The translations under genes were made by a program, and so were the position numbers. This document shows positions 52,180 to 61,382 of a DNA stretch of 61,675 bases, piece after piece. This DNA is from Thioalkalivibrio sp. ALE14 (GTDB lineage: Bacteria; Pseudomonadota; Gammaproteobacteria; Ectothiorhodospirales; Ectothiorhodospiraceae), in NCBI RefSeq assembly GCF_000376845.1, contig NZ_AQXY01000019.1, forward strand, positions 1-61,675, read 5' to 3'. Position 1 is the first letter of the stretch. Each line of letters opens with the position of its first letter. The notes beneath the pieces were generated by a model. It was not told where the DNA came from. It searched no databases and was given only the letters and a program-made list of their open reading frames with translations.

Positions 52180-54051
52180 GTGGTTGCTGACTCTCCATCG
52201 CGCCCGCTGCTCGACTGGGCACGCCTTGAATGGCGTGACGGCATGCCCTTTGCCATCGACTACGGGGACGGCTATTTCGGCTCGGATAACCCGCGCGCCG
52301 AGGTACAGGACGTCTTCATCGAAGCGAATGGGCTACCGGATCGCTTTTCCGGCCGGCGCCATTTCGCGATCGGCGAAACGGGCTTCGGCAGCGGCCTGAA
52401 CCTCCTGCTGGCCCTGGCACAGTGGCGCCGCCACGCACCACCCGACGCCTTCCTCTCGCTCCTGAGTCTGGAGGCCCATCCCCTCTCCCCCGAGGATCTC
52501 GCAACGCTTCACCAGCACCTCGGACTGGACGACGCCGACAGTCGTGCCCTGCGCGAGCAATACCCACCGCCGGTCCCGGGTCTGCATCGAATCGAGTTCC
52601 CGGGCGGGCGTGCCGTCCTCACGCTCGGACTGGGCGATGCGGCACCGCTTCTGGCCCGGGTCCGCGGGCGGATCGATGCGTGGTTCCTGGACGGCTTCGC
52701 ACCGCGCAGCAATCCCGCATTGTGGAACACGGGGGTGTTCCGGCAGATCGCCCGGCTGTCCGCGCCCGGCGCGACCTTCGGGACCTACACGGCCGCGGGA
52801 CAGGTACGGCGGGATCTGGAAGGCGTCGGTTTCTCAGTCCAGCGCGTGCCGGGCCACGGGCGCAAGCGCGAGCGTCTGACGGGCACCCTGGAGGGGCCTT
52901 GTGCAGAACCCCCGGCCCCGGCGACGCCGGCACCCCGCCGCGTCGCCGTCGTGGGCGCGGGGCTGGCCGGCCTGGCCACGGCCCACGCCCTGCATCGACG
53001 CGGGGTCCACACGGCCTTGTTCGATCCGGCCGGGGCCGGCGGGGGCGCCTCGGGCAATCCCGCGGCCGTTCTGCTGCCGAACCTGCATCCACGGGATGCC
53101 GAACTCAACCGACTGGCGGTTGCCGGCATGCGCCAGTCGCGCGAGCTGATCGCGGCGATGGAAGTCACCACGGGCAAGACGCTCCGCCTGGCCTCCGGGG
53201 TCGCCTTCCATGGCATCAGCGCCCACGGCCAGAAGCGCGTCACACGGCTGCGCAAGGCCGGGCGCGAGGCGACCGGGCTGTTGTTCGACCCCGAGGGGCC
53301 CCGGTGTGCCGATGCGCCTCACCTGTATTACTCCGATGGACTGGCCGTGGATATGGGCGCCCTGTGCCGCGCACTCGCGAGGGGCCTCCCGGCGATCCGC
53401 CAGGAAGCCGTCACCGGGATCCAGCTGTCCGGAGACACCGACGGTGTCCAGCTGCAAACCGATACCGGCAGCGAGACCTTCGACGCCGTGGTGCTCGCGA
53501 ATGCCGCCGGGCCGGGCCTACCCCTGTGCCCGGAACAGGCCGGCATCGCAACCGTCACGGGGCAGATGACCCGGGTGCAGGCCGCGTTGCCCGACTGGGG
53601 CGGATTCGTGGCCACGGGCCAGGGGTACTGTATCCCGGCGGCCGACGGGACCGCGTGGATCGGCGCCACCTATCGCCGAACGGCCAGCCCCGGGGTCCGG
53701 CAGGAAGGCTCCATCCTGGCCGAGGACGACGCCGCGAACCTGCGCCACCTCGCCTGGGTGCCCGGGCTGGAAGCCCCGGACACCGTCCAGGTGCTCGACC
53801 ACTGGGCCGGCGAGCGGGCCGTGGTACGCGACCGGCTCCCCCTGGTGGGCCCCAGCCGCATGGACGCAGGGGGCCGGGTCCAGCTGAACCTTGCGCACGG
53901 GTCACGGGGACTGCTGTACGCCCCGCTGGCTGCCGAGTGGCTGGCCGACCATCTGCTGGGGCTCGTCGAACCGTTGGAGGCCGGAACCGCGGCGCGATTC
54001 AGTCCGGGCCGGTTCACGGATCAGACCCCGGGCGCCTCAGGCGAGGCATAG
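52180..54051 (+). CDS. mnmC: Bifunctional tRNA mnm5s2U methyltransferase/FAD oxidoreductase
   Basis: The protein has 623 residues, starting with GTG at 52180 without a clear SD. The N-terminal methyltransferase has the SAM loop 'IGETGFGSGLNLLLALA' and 'AWFLDGFAPRSNPALW'. The C-terminal FAD oxidase begins about residue 265 with 'RVAVVGAGLAGLATAHAL'. It converts cmnm5U to nm5U and then mnm5U at U34. MnmA, encoded at 32773, adds the 2-thio group to the same base. Its 3' end overlaps the opposing GGDEF gene by 31 bases. Confidence 0.94.
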   Translation: MVADSPSRPLLDWARLEWRDGMPFAIDYGDGYFGSDNPRAEVQDVFIEANGLPDRFSGRRHFAIGETGFGSGLNLLLALAQWRRHAPPDAFLSLLSLEAHPLSPEDLATLHQHLGLDDADSRALREQYPPPVPGLHRIEFPGGRAVLTLGLGDAAPLLARVRGRIDAWFLDGFAPRSNPALWNTGVFRQIARLSAPGATFGTYTAAGQVRRDLEGVGFSVQRVPGHGRKRERLTGTLEGPCAEPPAPATPAPRRVAVVGAGLAGLATAHALHRRGVHTALFDPAGAGGGASGNPAAVLLPNLHPRDAELNRLAVAGMRQSRELIAAMEVTTGKTLRLASGVAFHGISAHGQKRVTRLRKAGREATGLLFDPEGPRCADAPHLYYSDGLAVDMGALCRALARGLPAIRQEAVTGIQLSGDTDGVQLQTDTGSETFDAVVLANAAGPGLPLCPEQAGIATVTGQMTRVQAALPDWGGFVATGQGYCIPAADGTAWIGATYRRTASPGVRQEGSILAEDDAANLRHLAWVPGLEAPDTVQVLDHWAGERAVVRDRLPLVGPSRMDAGGRVQLNLAHGSRGLLYAPLAAEWLADHLLGLVEPLEAGTAARFSPGRFTDQTPGASGEA

Positions 54052-56273
54052 GCCACATCGTTGCGGCCGGCCGCCTTCACGCGGTACATCGCATGGTCCG
54101 CAGCCATCATCAGATCCGCGAGCCGGCGGCCATCACGCGGATAGAACGCGACGCCAATACTGCAGGAAAGGCTCTGCTCGACCGGATCCATGTGACCGGG
54201 ATGCAGCTCGAATGGCTCGCGGAACGCCGCCTGGAGACGCTCGACCAGGCCCGCGGCCTCCTCCGGCCGGTTCAATGGCGCGCTCAGTACGATGAATTCA
54301 TCGCCGCCCAGGCGAACCAGCAGGTCATCAGGGCGCAGGCTGCCCGTCAAACGCCGAGCGAGCAGCCGCAACAGCTCGTCCCCCACTGCATGACCATACT
54401 CGTCGTTCACCGGCTTGAAGCGGTCCAGATCAATGAACAGCAGGGCTAACTGGCCCTCCAGACGATCCGCCCGGGCCGCCAGGCGCGGAAACGCGCGATC
54501 CAGCGCCGCCCGGTTAGCCGTACCGGTCAGTGGATCCTCCCAGGCGAGCGCCTGCATGCGATCCTCCAGTTCCTTTCGCTCGGTGACATCCAGCGCATGC
54601 CAGACCACAGCGGCGGAACCCTCGAACGGCGTGTGAATCGGCCGGACCCGCGCCTCGTACCAACGCGTGGCCTCGCCTGCGGCCTCGTTCTTCCCGCCAT
54701 GAAACGGATTCGCCTGCAGGCGGTACTGGATCTCCTGCATGCGTCCTTCCTGCAGCGAGCGTTGCACGATCCCGGCGAACCGCTCCGCCACTTCCCCCGG
54801 CAACAACTCGTCCAGCGTGTGCCCCACAGCCGTCGCATTCGGATCGCGGCCGCGGCGCCCATCGCCGAACTGCCGCCGTATCAGCCCGGCCTCGTCGATA
54901 ACCAGGGCATCGCCCGGCATTGCCTCGAACAGGGCGTCCTGCAGATCGCGGGCTTCGCTGAGCGCGTTAAACAGCATGCGATTCTCGTGCACATCGACAA
55001 AGCTCAGCAGACAGGCCCATTGGCCGTTCCAGTCGATCGAAACCCAGCGGAGCAGGTGGAAACGCTGGGCTCCGTCCGCCGTCTGCACGCGAATCTCGCG
55101 CCCCATGGGCTCTTCGCGCACATCCGGGCGCGCAAAGTCGAGTCCGGGCGGCAGGTGCACGCGGTCGTCCGGGTGGATGACGTCCAGTGCGGCCAGGGTC
55201 TCCCCGGGTGCCGGCGACATGCCCGTCATGCGTGTGAACGCGGGATTGGCCCACAGGATGCGTCGCCCGGCCACCACCAGCGTCGCATCATCCAGCCGGT
55301 TTACCAGCGCCTGATAGCGCGTGAGGGCCTCGCGACGCTGGCGCATGCCCTGGCCCACCCGGAAGGTGTAGCCACTCACTGCAACAAGCCCGACCGCCCC
55401 CAGGACCCACCATGCGGCCGGCCGGCTGGTCGCGGACGGACTGGGGGCCGGCTGCGCCAGCATCTGCCAACGCCCCCCGGCAAAGTTCACATCGAGCTCC
55501 AGCGGTGCACTGGATATGTCGAGCGCGTCGGGATTATAGAAAACCTCCCCCTCCGCGCCGGTTCCGTCCCGGCCCCGCAGGGCGACGGACAGTCGGGCCG
55601 TCCCGGGGACCAGGCCGGCCTGCCGCAGGAGGGTGTCGAAGTCGAGCGCGATACTCGACAGGCTCCAGGGATTCGCCGCGTCGGCATCCTCATCCGGTTC
55701 GGTCAGAACAGGGGCCCGCACCAGCAATCCCCGGCCACCCTGAGCGAGCGGCCATGGCCCCGCGACCACCGTCTCGCGGCTCTCCAACACCCGATGGAAT
55801 GACGCCGACTGCTGGGGATGGGCGGCCAGGTTCAGGCCAATGGCCGCCTCGTTACCCTCGCGCGGATAGACCAGATCCAGGGTCTCGCCACGTGCCAGTG
55901 TGAGGGACAGGATCAGATCCGGCTGGCCGCGATACAGCCGCTCCGCCGCCCGGGCGAACTCGTCCTCGTTCAACTCCGGGTGGACATAGGCGTAGGCGGC
56001 AAGGCCGATCGTCGCGTGCACGGAGGCGTTCAATACGCTCTCGAGGCGGGATCGCAGGCTGTTCGCCTCGGTCGCGAGTGACTGCTGGTAGCGCTCGGCC
56101 ATCTGCTGCTTCCAGCCCTGGTCAATCACCAGGAAAAGAAGCGCGAAAAACACGCCCGCAACCAGCGCCGCGACCACCGGCCCGCTGACATGGGGCTCCG
56201 TGGTACGAACCGGCGTCGCAGACGCAATGCCGCGGGAATCCGGTTCTTCCGTCGTGTCCGGGGATGAGCTCAT
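54021..56273 (-). CDS. Membrane diguanylate cyclase (CHASE-PAS-PAS-GGDEF)
   Basis: The protein has 750 residues. One membrane segment lies at about 31-52 and another near 285-308 ('WWVLGAVGLVAVSGYTF'); between them is a periplasmic CHASE-type sensor ('YAYVHPELNEDEFARAAERLYRGQPDLI'). Two PAS-like domains follow (about 330-450 and 450-590), then GGDEF at 656-660. The inhibitory-site motif RPDD at 647-650 precedes it, so product feedback is likely. No EAL domain is present. It would make c-di-GMP in response to an external small ligand. Its 3' end overlaps mnmC. Confidence 0.92.
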   Translation of the reverse strand: MSSSPDTTEEPDSRGIASATPVRTTEPHVSGPVVAALVAGVFFALLFLVIDQGWKQQMAERYQQSLATEANSLRSRLESVLNASVHATIGLAAYAYVHPELNEDEFARAAERLYRGQPDLILSLTLARGETLDLVYPREGNEAAIGLNLAAHPQQSASFHRVLESRETVVAGPWPLAQGGRGLLVRAPVLTEPDEDADAANPWSLSSIALDFDTLLRQAGLVPGTARLSVALRGRDGTGAEGEVFYNPDALDISSAPLELDVNFAGGRWQMLAQPAPSPSATSRPAAWWVLGAVGLVAVSGYTFRVGQGMRQRREALTRYQALVNRLDDATLVVAGRRILWANPAFTRMTGMSPAPGETLAALDVIHPDDRVHLPPGLDFARPDVREEPMGREIRVQTADGAQRFHLLRWVSIDWNGQWACLLSFVDVHENRMLFNALSEARDLQDALFEAMPGDALVIDEAGLIRRQFGDGRRGRDPNATAVGHTLDELLPGEVAERFAGIVQRSLQEGRMQEIQYRLQANPFHGGKNEAAGEATRWYEARVRPIHTPFEGSAAVVWHALDVTERKELEDRMQALAWEDPLTGTANRAALDRAFPRLAARADRLEGQLALLFIDLDRFKPVNDEYGHAVGDELLRLLARRLTGSLRPDDLLVRLGGDEFIVLSAPLNRPEEAAGLVERLQAAFREPFELHPGHMDPVEQSLSCSIGVAFYPRDGRRLADLMMAADHAMYRVKAAGRNDVAYASPEAPGV

Positions 56274-56472
56274 GCCGGGTCTTTTCGGGGGACGCAGGGC
56301 CTTCTACTATGCGCTATTGCCGGACGAACGGAAACGACCAATCAACCGCGCCCCGGACAGCGCCCTGACGGAAACCTCACGGATCCGCGAGCTTCACACC
56401 GCTCCTCAAGGGAGAGCACGGTACGGCTTGCCGTGCCCTACATGCAGGGCACGACCAACAGGAGAGAAGGAT

Positions 56473-56559
56473 TGGTGGGGACGGCCGGAGTCGAACCGGC
56501 ACGGCCTTGCGGCCAGCGGATTTTAAGTCCGATGCGTCTACCAGTTCCGCCACGCCCCC
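56473..56559 (-). tRNA. tRNA-Leu (anticodon TAA)
   Basis: Eighty-seven bases on the minus strand include encoded CCA. GGGGGCG pairs with CGTCCCC (one G-U), the anticodon loop is CTTAAAA, the variable arm TGGCCGCAAGGCCG is a class II hairpin, and the T-loop reads TTCGACT. No element is integrated next to it. Confidence 0.95.
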
Positions 56560-56615
56560 GGAGCGGTCGCATCATACCGTGCGTACCCGGTCGTCGCACC
56601 CGCGGCCGGCGGGGT

Positions 56616-58583
56616 CTACCCCGCTTCTGCGTCCGGCATTTCCGCGACCGGCAAGGGCACGTGCAGGGATGCCGCGATGGCCCGTAACAACTCGACCTCC
56701 GCGATCACCGTCTGCCCGCCATGGGTAATGGTGGCGAGCATCGCGGTGACGAGACGCTGCTTGTCCGCCGGGCGCAGTGCGTCCAGTGCCTCCAGCGCCC
56801 GATCCACGCCTTCCGCCCAGGCCGGCGGGTCGGCCGCCGCTTCAAGCGCCGTACCCATGGCATCCTCCGAGGGCCCCTCGACCCCCAGGGCCACAACACC
56901 CGCACGCAGCGCCGCCCGCGCCCCTTCGGGGTCTTCCGGATGACCGTGATGGGCAAGCACGGCCAGGATGCCGCACGCATGGGACTCGTGACGCTCCAGG
57001 CGCTCGCGACCACCTGGGCGGGTGCGCGACGGCTGATCGAGGTCGCGCAGCTGGCGCCGAAGGAGCCGTCCGGTGGCGTATTCGAAGGCGGACACCCGCC
57101 CGTCGGCCCGGATCAGCTCGTCGATCAACGCCCCCAGCGCCTGGCGTTCCTCCCGCGGACGGTGGCGGACAACCGGGAAGCTCATCTCCAGCAGCGGGAT
57201 GCGCAGATCCGGGCGCAGCTCGGGCACAGCATCCAGCAGAGTCCGGACGCGGGATTCACTCTCGGCGCCCCGCTTCGCGGTGATGCGCAGCAGCTGATGG
57301 TCCCGCACCTCGGGATCGGCGCTGATCAACAGATACAACAGCACCTCCACGCCCCAGGCGTCGGAGTGTGCGGCGCGCTCCAGCGGGCCGGGCATCGCCG
57401 CCACCAGCAGCCCGGCCCCGAGGATCTGCGCCAGCCCCGGATCACCGATGTTCTCCATCAGGCGTTCCGGATGCAGGAACATGCTGCCGGCCTCGCGTGG
57501 ATCTTCGCCGTCACGCGCCTCGGACTCGACCTGCGCCTCCTGCTCCGCACGACGGGTTTGCGCATCCCGCTCCATCTGTTCGCGGACCGTCTCCAGCTCT
57601 TCCGGCTCGAACCCGGGCTCGATGGCCTGGATCCGCTGTACCAGCGGCGGATGGGTCGCAAACATCTGGCCCAGGGCGCCGGAGGCGAACAGCATGTGTC
57701 CTACCTCCTCGGTATCCGCACGCATCGCGGTGTGCCCGGCGCCGATCTTCTTCAGGGCGCCGGCAATGCCGTCCGGCTGACGGGTGAACTGCACCGCCGA
57801 GGCATCGGCCAGGTATTCCCGCTGGCGCGAGACCGAGGCGCGGATCCAGCGCCCGAAGAACAGGCCGATATAGCCCACCACCATCAACGCCAGGCCCGCG
57901 GCGACGATACCCCCGGCGTTGCGGTTGTTGCGCGACAGGCGCATGGCGAACAACACACGCTGGCCGATCAGGGCCATCACCAGGATCCCGAACAGCATGC
58001 CCATCAGACGAATGTTCAGGCGCATGTCGCCGTTCAGCACATGGCCAAACTCGTGGGCGACCACGCCTTGCAGTTCGTCACGGTCCAGTTGTTCCAGTGC
58101 CCCGCGGGTCACCGCGATCGCGGCATCGTCCGGCGAATAGCCGGCCGCGAAGGCGTTGATGCCCGCCTCCTGTTCCAGCACGTAGACCTCGGGCACCGGA
58201 ACGCCGGAGGCGATGGCAATCTCCTCCACCACGTTCATCAGCCGCCGCCGCAACGGATCGCGGGTATCCCCGTCCACCCGGGTGCCTCCGAGCTCGCGGG
58301 CGACGGCCCCGCCGCCATCGCGCAGGCCCAGCGTCCGGTAGAGACTGCCCAGCCCGATCAGCCCCACCGTCAGCACGGTGGTCCAGACCATCACGTCGAC
58401 GTTGCGGACCAGGAAATCCCGCGTCAGCCAGGGTTCGCCCGCGGCCACCGGCTCGGCCTGTCCGAACAGAACCAGCACGATGGCGTTCATCACCAGCACG
58501 ATTGCCAGCACCGCCAGGCCGAACAGGAACAGCAGCCAGCGAGTCCGGCGCTGCGCCCGGTCCTGATGCTCGAAGAAATTCAT
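56616..58583 (-). CDS. M48 metalloprotease (HtpX-like) with long C-terminal extension
   Basis: The protein has 655 residues, more than twice HtpX length. Membrane segments are at about 16-41, 63-81, 190-212 and 224-245. The zinc site is HEFGH at 177-181, with the third ligand in 'SRQREYLADASAVQ'. From about residue 330 a soluble region follows, ending in a TerB-like segment ('GGQTVIAEVELLRAIAASLHVPLP'). It would act on membrane proteins facing the cytoplasm. lemA lies 13 bases upstream in the same direction, a known M48-LemA pairing. Confidence 0.9.
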   Translation of the reverse strand: MNFFEHQDRAQRRTRWLLFLFGLAVLAIVLVMNAIVLVLFGQAEPVAAGEPWLTRDFLVRNVDVMVWTTVLTVGLIGLGSLYRTLGLRDGGGAVARELGGTRVDGDTRDPLRRRLMNVVEEIAIASGVPVPEVYVLEQEAGINAFAAGYSPDDAAIAVTRGALEQLDRDELQGVVAHEFGHVLNGDMRLNIRLMGMLFGILVMALIGQRVLFAMRLSRNNRNAGGIVAAGLALMVVGYIGLFFGRWIRASVSRQREYLADASAVQFTRQPDGIAGALKKIGAGHTAMRADTEEVGHMLFASGALGQMFATHPPLVQRIQAIEPGFEPEELETVREQMERDAQTRRAEQEAQVESEARDGEDPREAGSMFLHPERLMENIGDPGLAQILGAGLLVAAMPGPLERAAHSDAWGVEVLLYLLISADPEVRDHQLLRITAKRGAESESRVRTLLDAVPELRPDLRIPLLEMSFPVVRHRPREERQALGALIDELIRADGRVSAFEYATGRLLRRQLRDLDQPSRTRPGGRERLERHESHACGILAVLAHHGHPEDPEGARAALRAGVVALGVEGPSEDAMGTALEAAADPPAWAEGVDRALEALDALRPADKQRLVTAMLATITHGGQTVIAEVELLRAIAASLHVPLPVAEMPDAEAG

Positions 58584-58596
58584 GGCGCCCCGCGGA

Positions 58597-59187
58597 TCAG
58601 GAGAAGTTCACTTCCACGGGCTCGCGCTTCTGCGGGTCCTCGATCTCCAGCAGTTGCGCCGGGTGGAAGCCAAAGTTGTTGGCAATCAGGCTGTTCGGGA
58701 ACATTTCACCAAGAATATTGTACTGCATGACCGCATCATTGAAGGCCTGACGGGCGTAGGCCACTCGGTTCTCGGTGCTCGTCAGCTCTTCGGAGAGCTG
58801 CATCATATTCTCGTTGGCCTTCAGGTCGGGATAGCTCTCGGACAGCGCGAACAGTCGTCCCAGAGCCCCGGAGAGGCCCTGCTCCGAACTGGACAGCTTG
58901 CGCACGGCCTCCGCATTTGTCGGATCTCCGGCCACTTCCTGCAGGCTCTGCTGCGCCTGATTGCGCGCCTGGATCACGGCCTCCAGGGTGTCGCGTTCGT
59001 GGCTCATGTAGCGCTCGGCGACCTTCACCAGGTTCGGGATCAGGTCGTAGCGGCGGGTCAGCTGCACGTCGATCTGGGCAAAGGCGTTCTTGTACCGATT
59101 GCGCGACGTCACCAGACGGTTGTACGTCCACACGCCCCACACCACCAGCAGAACCAGTATCCCCAGCACCACCCACGTCATATCCAT
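58597..59187 (-). CDS. lemA: LemA family protein
   Basis: The protein has 196 residues. One N-terminal membrane anchor (about 4-21, 'TWVVLGILVLLVVWGVWTY') precedes an antiparallel helical bundle. 'YNRLVTSRNRYKNAFAQIDVQLTRRYDLIPNLV' is the classic LemA segment, with 'YNILGEMFPNSLIANNFGF' near the end. Function is poorly known; LemA genes often travel with M48/HtpX-like or TPM-domain membrane proteins, as here. A longer upstream frame runs antisense to motA and is rejected. Confidence 0.95.
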   Translation of the reverse strand: MDMTWVVLGILVLLVVWGVWTYNRLVTSRNRYKNAFAQIDVQLTRRYDLIPNLVKVAERYMSHERDTLEAVIQARNQAQQSLQEVAGDPTNAEAVRKLSSSEQGLSGALGRLFALSESYPDLKANENMMQLSEELTSTENRVAYARQAFNDAVMQYNILGEMFPNSLIANNFGFHPAQLLEIEDPQKREPVEVNFS

Positions 59188-59313
59188 TGCGGCCCGCTCC
59201 TTTGCGTTCGACTGCGCCGAGTGTACGCCGGCTGACCGGTCCCCGGCGAGCCGGCGAAGACGGCAACCGACGCACTGATTTATCCTTGCGCCAATCCATC
59301 CTCGGGATCTGAC

Positions 59314-60150
59314 ATGAACCTCTCTACCCTGCTCGGAATCGTCGGCAGCCTGCTGGTGTTCGGCAGTGTCATTGCGTTCTCCTCGCAGGACGTCGACGCC
59401 TTCCTGAACCTGCCGGGGCTGGGGATCGTGGTCGGCGGCACCATCGCGGCCACACTGATGAGCTACCCCTTCCACGAAGTGATGCGGGTGTTTCGCGCCG
59501 GTGCCAATGCAATCCGAGAGGAACGCTACGACGTCAGCCAGGACCTGGAGGAGATCGTGCAGGTCTCGCGCTACTGGTTTTCCCAGAACCTGCGGCGCAT
59601 CCAGGATCGCCTGGACCAGATCCGCAACCCGTTCCTGCGCACCGGCATCCAGCTGGTCATCGACGACACGCCGATGGACGATGTCTCCGACCTCCTGAAC
59701 TGGCGCATGGCCCGCCTGCGCGCCCGCGAGCAGGCCGATGCCCAGATGTTTCGTACCATGGCCACCTACGCCCCGGCCTTCGGGATGCTGGGCACCCTGA
59801 TCGGCCTGATCAACCTGCTGCTGACCACCGAGAGCGACGACTTCACCGTGATTGCGGTGAATCTGGGCATCGCCCTGATCACCACCTTCTACGGGATCCT
59901 GCTCGCCAACCTCGTGTTCCGGCCCATCGCCATCAAGCTGGAGCGGCGGACCGAGGAACGGGTCGTGCTGATGACCATGGTGCTGGAAGGCATCATGCTG
60001 ATGCGAAAGGGGCGCTCGCCCGGTTACATCCGCGAGACCCTGCGCTCGTTCATGGAGAACCACGCCGACGAGATCCGCCAGGTGCCCCCCAACGGCGAGG
60101 ACGAAGCCGCCGATCCGGGCGAGCCGGGCGAATCCACCGAGCGGCGCTGA
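59314..60150 (+). CDS. motA: MotA-type stator/ion-channel protein
   Basis: The protein has 278 residues with four membrane segments (about 4-22, 33-52, 150-170, 183-206). The MotA/TolQ/ExbB signature is 'FRTMATYAPAFGMLGTLIGLINLL' with conserved prolines. A large cytoplasmic region between segments 2 and 3 carries the charged residues expected to contact the flagellar rotor ('YDVSQDLEEIVQVSRYW'). It pairs with the next gene, 4 bases away. No other flagellar gene is in view. H+ versus Na+ use is undetermined. Confidence 0.9.
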   Translation: MNLSTLLGIVGSLLVFGSVIAFSSQDVDAFLNLPGLGIVVGGTIAATLMSYPFHEVMRVFRAGANAIREERYDVSQDLEEIVQVSRYWFSQNLRRIQDRLDQIRNPFLRTGIQLVIDDTPMDDVSDLLNWRMARLRAREQADAQMFRTMATYAPAFGMLGTLIGLINLLLTTESDDFTVIAVNLGIALITTFYGILLANLVFRPIAIKLERRTEERVVLMTMVLEGIMLMRKGRSPGYIRETLRSFMENHADEIRQVPPNGEDEAADPGEPGESTERR

Positions 60151-60154
60151 CCCC

Positions 60155-60964
60155 ATGCCCGGCCCCGCCTACTCCACCTCGGAACGCGCCGCGCTGCAGG
60201 CGGAGATGGATGCGCATGCCGCCACCCGCCCGGAGCAGGCCTTTCTTGGGTCCTACCCGGGGGAACGCCAGCGCGACGACGAACACGCCTGGATCCTCAC
60301 CTATCTCGACGTGCTGACCCTGGTCATCGTGATCTTCGTGATCATGCTGACCTTCATGGACCCGCGCGACGACGACCCGCGCGCCGTCTCCGCCAGCCCC
60401 ATCGCGCTGGCGCACCCGGACCGCAGCGCGCTGGTCGAGCCCCTGGTCCACCCCTCGCTCCTGGGTATACCCGCCCTCGAAGACGCCCCCGTAGACGAGT
60501 CCGCCGCCACGGGGACCATCGCGGAGCCACCATCGGGGCGCGGCACCGAGGATCTGCGCGACCGCGCCCCCGAAGGCGTGGACGTGGTCCAGCAACCGGG
60601 GCGCCTGGAGCTGCGCATCCGCGATGACATCCTGTTCGGCACCGCCCAGGCAGATCTGCGGCCGGACGGCGAGGCACTGCTTCACGATCTTCTACCCATC
60701 CTGGAGGATCATACGGGCCCCATCACCGTGGAAGGTCACACGGACAACCTCCCCATTGCGACCGAACGTTTCCCGTCCAACTGGGAGCTGTCCTCGGCGC
60801 GCGCCAGCGGCGTCGTGCGCTACCTGGTCACCCGTGGGGTGGCGCCTGACCAGTTGCGCGCAGTCGGACGTGCCGACACCCTGCCGGTCGCCCCCAACCA
60901 CACCTCCGCCGGCCGAGCGGAAAACCGCCGGGTCTCACTCGTTCTCGAGGCGGATACCCCCTGA
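60155..60964 (+). CDS. motB: MotB-type stator protein with OmpA-like domain
   Basis: The protein has 269 residues. A cytoplasmic N-terminus of about 45 residues, a membrane helix 'WILTYLDVLTLVIVIFVIML' with the channel Asp (LD), a long Pro/Glu-rich periplasmic linker and a C-terminal OmpA domain ('VEGHTDNLPIATERFPSNWELSSARA') that anchors to peptidoglycan. The N-terminal tail is longer than in typical MotB and acidic. With motA it forms a stator unit outside a flagellar cluster. Confidence 0.9.
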   Translation: MPGPAYSTSERAALQAEMDAHAATRPEQAFLGSYPGERQRDDEHAWILTYLDVLTLVIVIFVIMLTFMDPRDDDPRAVSASPIALAHPDRSALVEPLVHPSLLGIPALEDAPVDESAATGTIAEPPSGRGTEDLRDRAPEGVDVVQQPGRLELRIRDDILFGTAQADLRPDGEALLHDLLPILEDHTGPITVEGHTDNLPIATERFPSNWELSSARASGVVRYLVTRGVAPDQLRAVGRADTLPVAPNHTSAGRAENRRVSLVLEADTP

Positions 60965-61200
60965 CGACTTCCCGCATCCCGACACCAGGGGCATCGCGCA
61001 TCCGAGGTCGCTCGAAGCTACAGAGAAGACGCCCTTGACCCTTACGGAGAACCGTCTGTTGCTAATCCAGATCACCACGCGTCCGGCTCCCGGCAAGCCT
61101 CGGGCGCGCGATGCTGCTAAATTACGGTTAAGGAAACACATGATTCATGTACACGCTCGCGTTGGTACCCCAGATTTTCCGAGACCAGGCGCGTTGTGCA

Positions 61201-61230
61201 GCGGGTAGTGGTTCTACCCGCCCGTTTTTG
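61201..61230 (+). terminator. Intrinsic terminator candidate downstream of motAB
   Basis: GCGGGTAG-TGGTT-CTACCCGC is a perfect 8-bp stem followed by CCGTTTTTG. It lies about 240 bases after motB, so an extended 3' untranslated region or a small RNA would be its substrate. Confidence 0.55.
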
Positions 61231-61331
61231 ATGGATCCGGGGCGCAACGCAGGATCGGGGAACCTGGGGCACCAAGCCCACAATTTAATAAGCGAAGGGG
61301 ATCGGCCGCCCGTTGTTGATCAAAAACGGGC
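61220..61331. repeat. Three-copy GCCCGTTKTTGAT repeat
   Basis: GCCCGTTTTTGAT at 61220-61232 is perfectly inverted at 61319-61331. A third copy with one change (GTTGTT) at 61308-61320 directly faces the inverted copy, so 61308-61331 is itself a near-palindrome. Spacing between the outer copies is about 86 bases. Confidence 0.5.
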
Positions 61332-61382
61332 ACGCGCACCGCGTTGCGGCTCGCTCGCGCAGAGTGACTGCACGGCAGTCAC

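Larger units (their letters stand above)
60965..61382. other. Repeat-rich intergenic region between motB and the IS
   Basis: No convincing gene is present in these 418 bases. They hold a palindrome ACATGA-T-TCATGT (61138-61150), a terminator-like hairpin (61201-61230), three copies of GCCCGTTKTTGAT (61220-61232, 61308-61320 and inverted at 61319-61331) and the palindrome GTGACTGC-ACG-GCAGTCAC (61364-61382) that abuts the IS. Confidence 0.55.

Noticed and set aside
56473-56615. A second integration site at tRNA-Leu
   Set aside because: No integrase, accessory gene or duplicated tRNA 3' end was found on either side; the neighbours are ordinary chromosomal genes.
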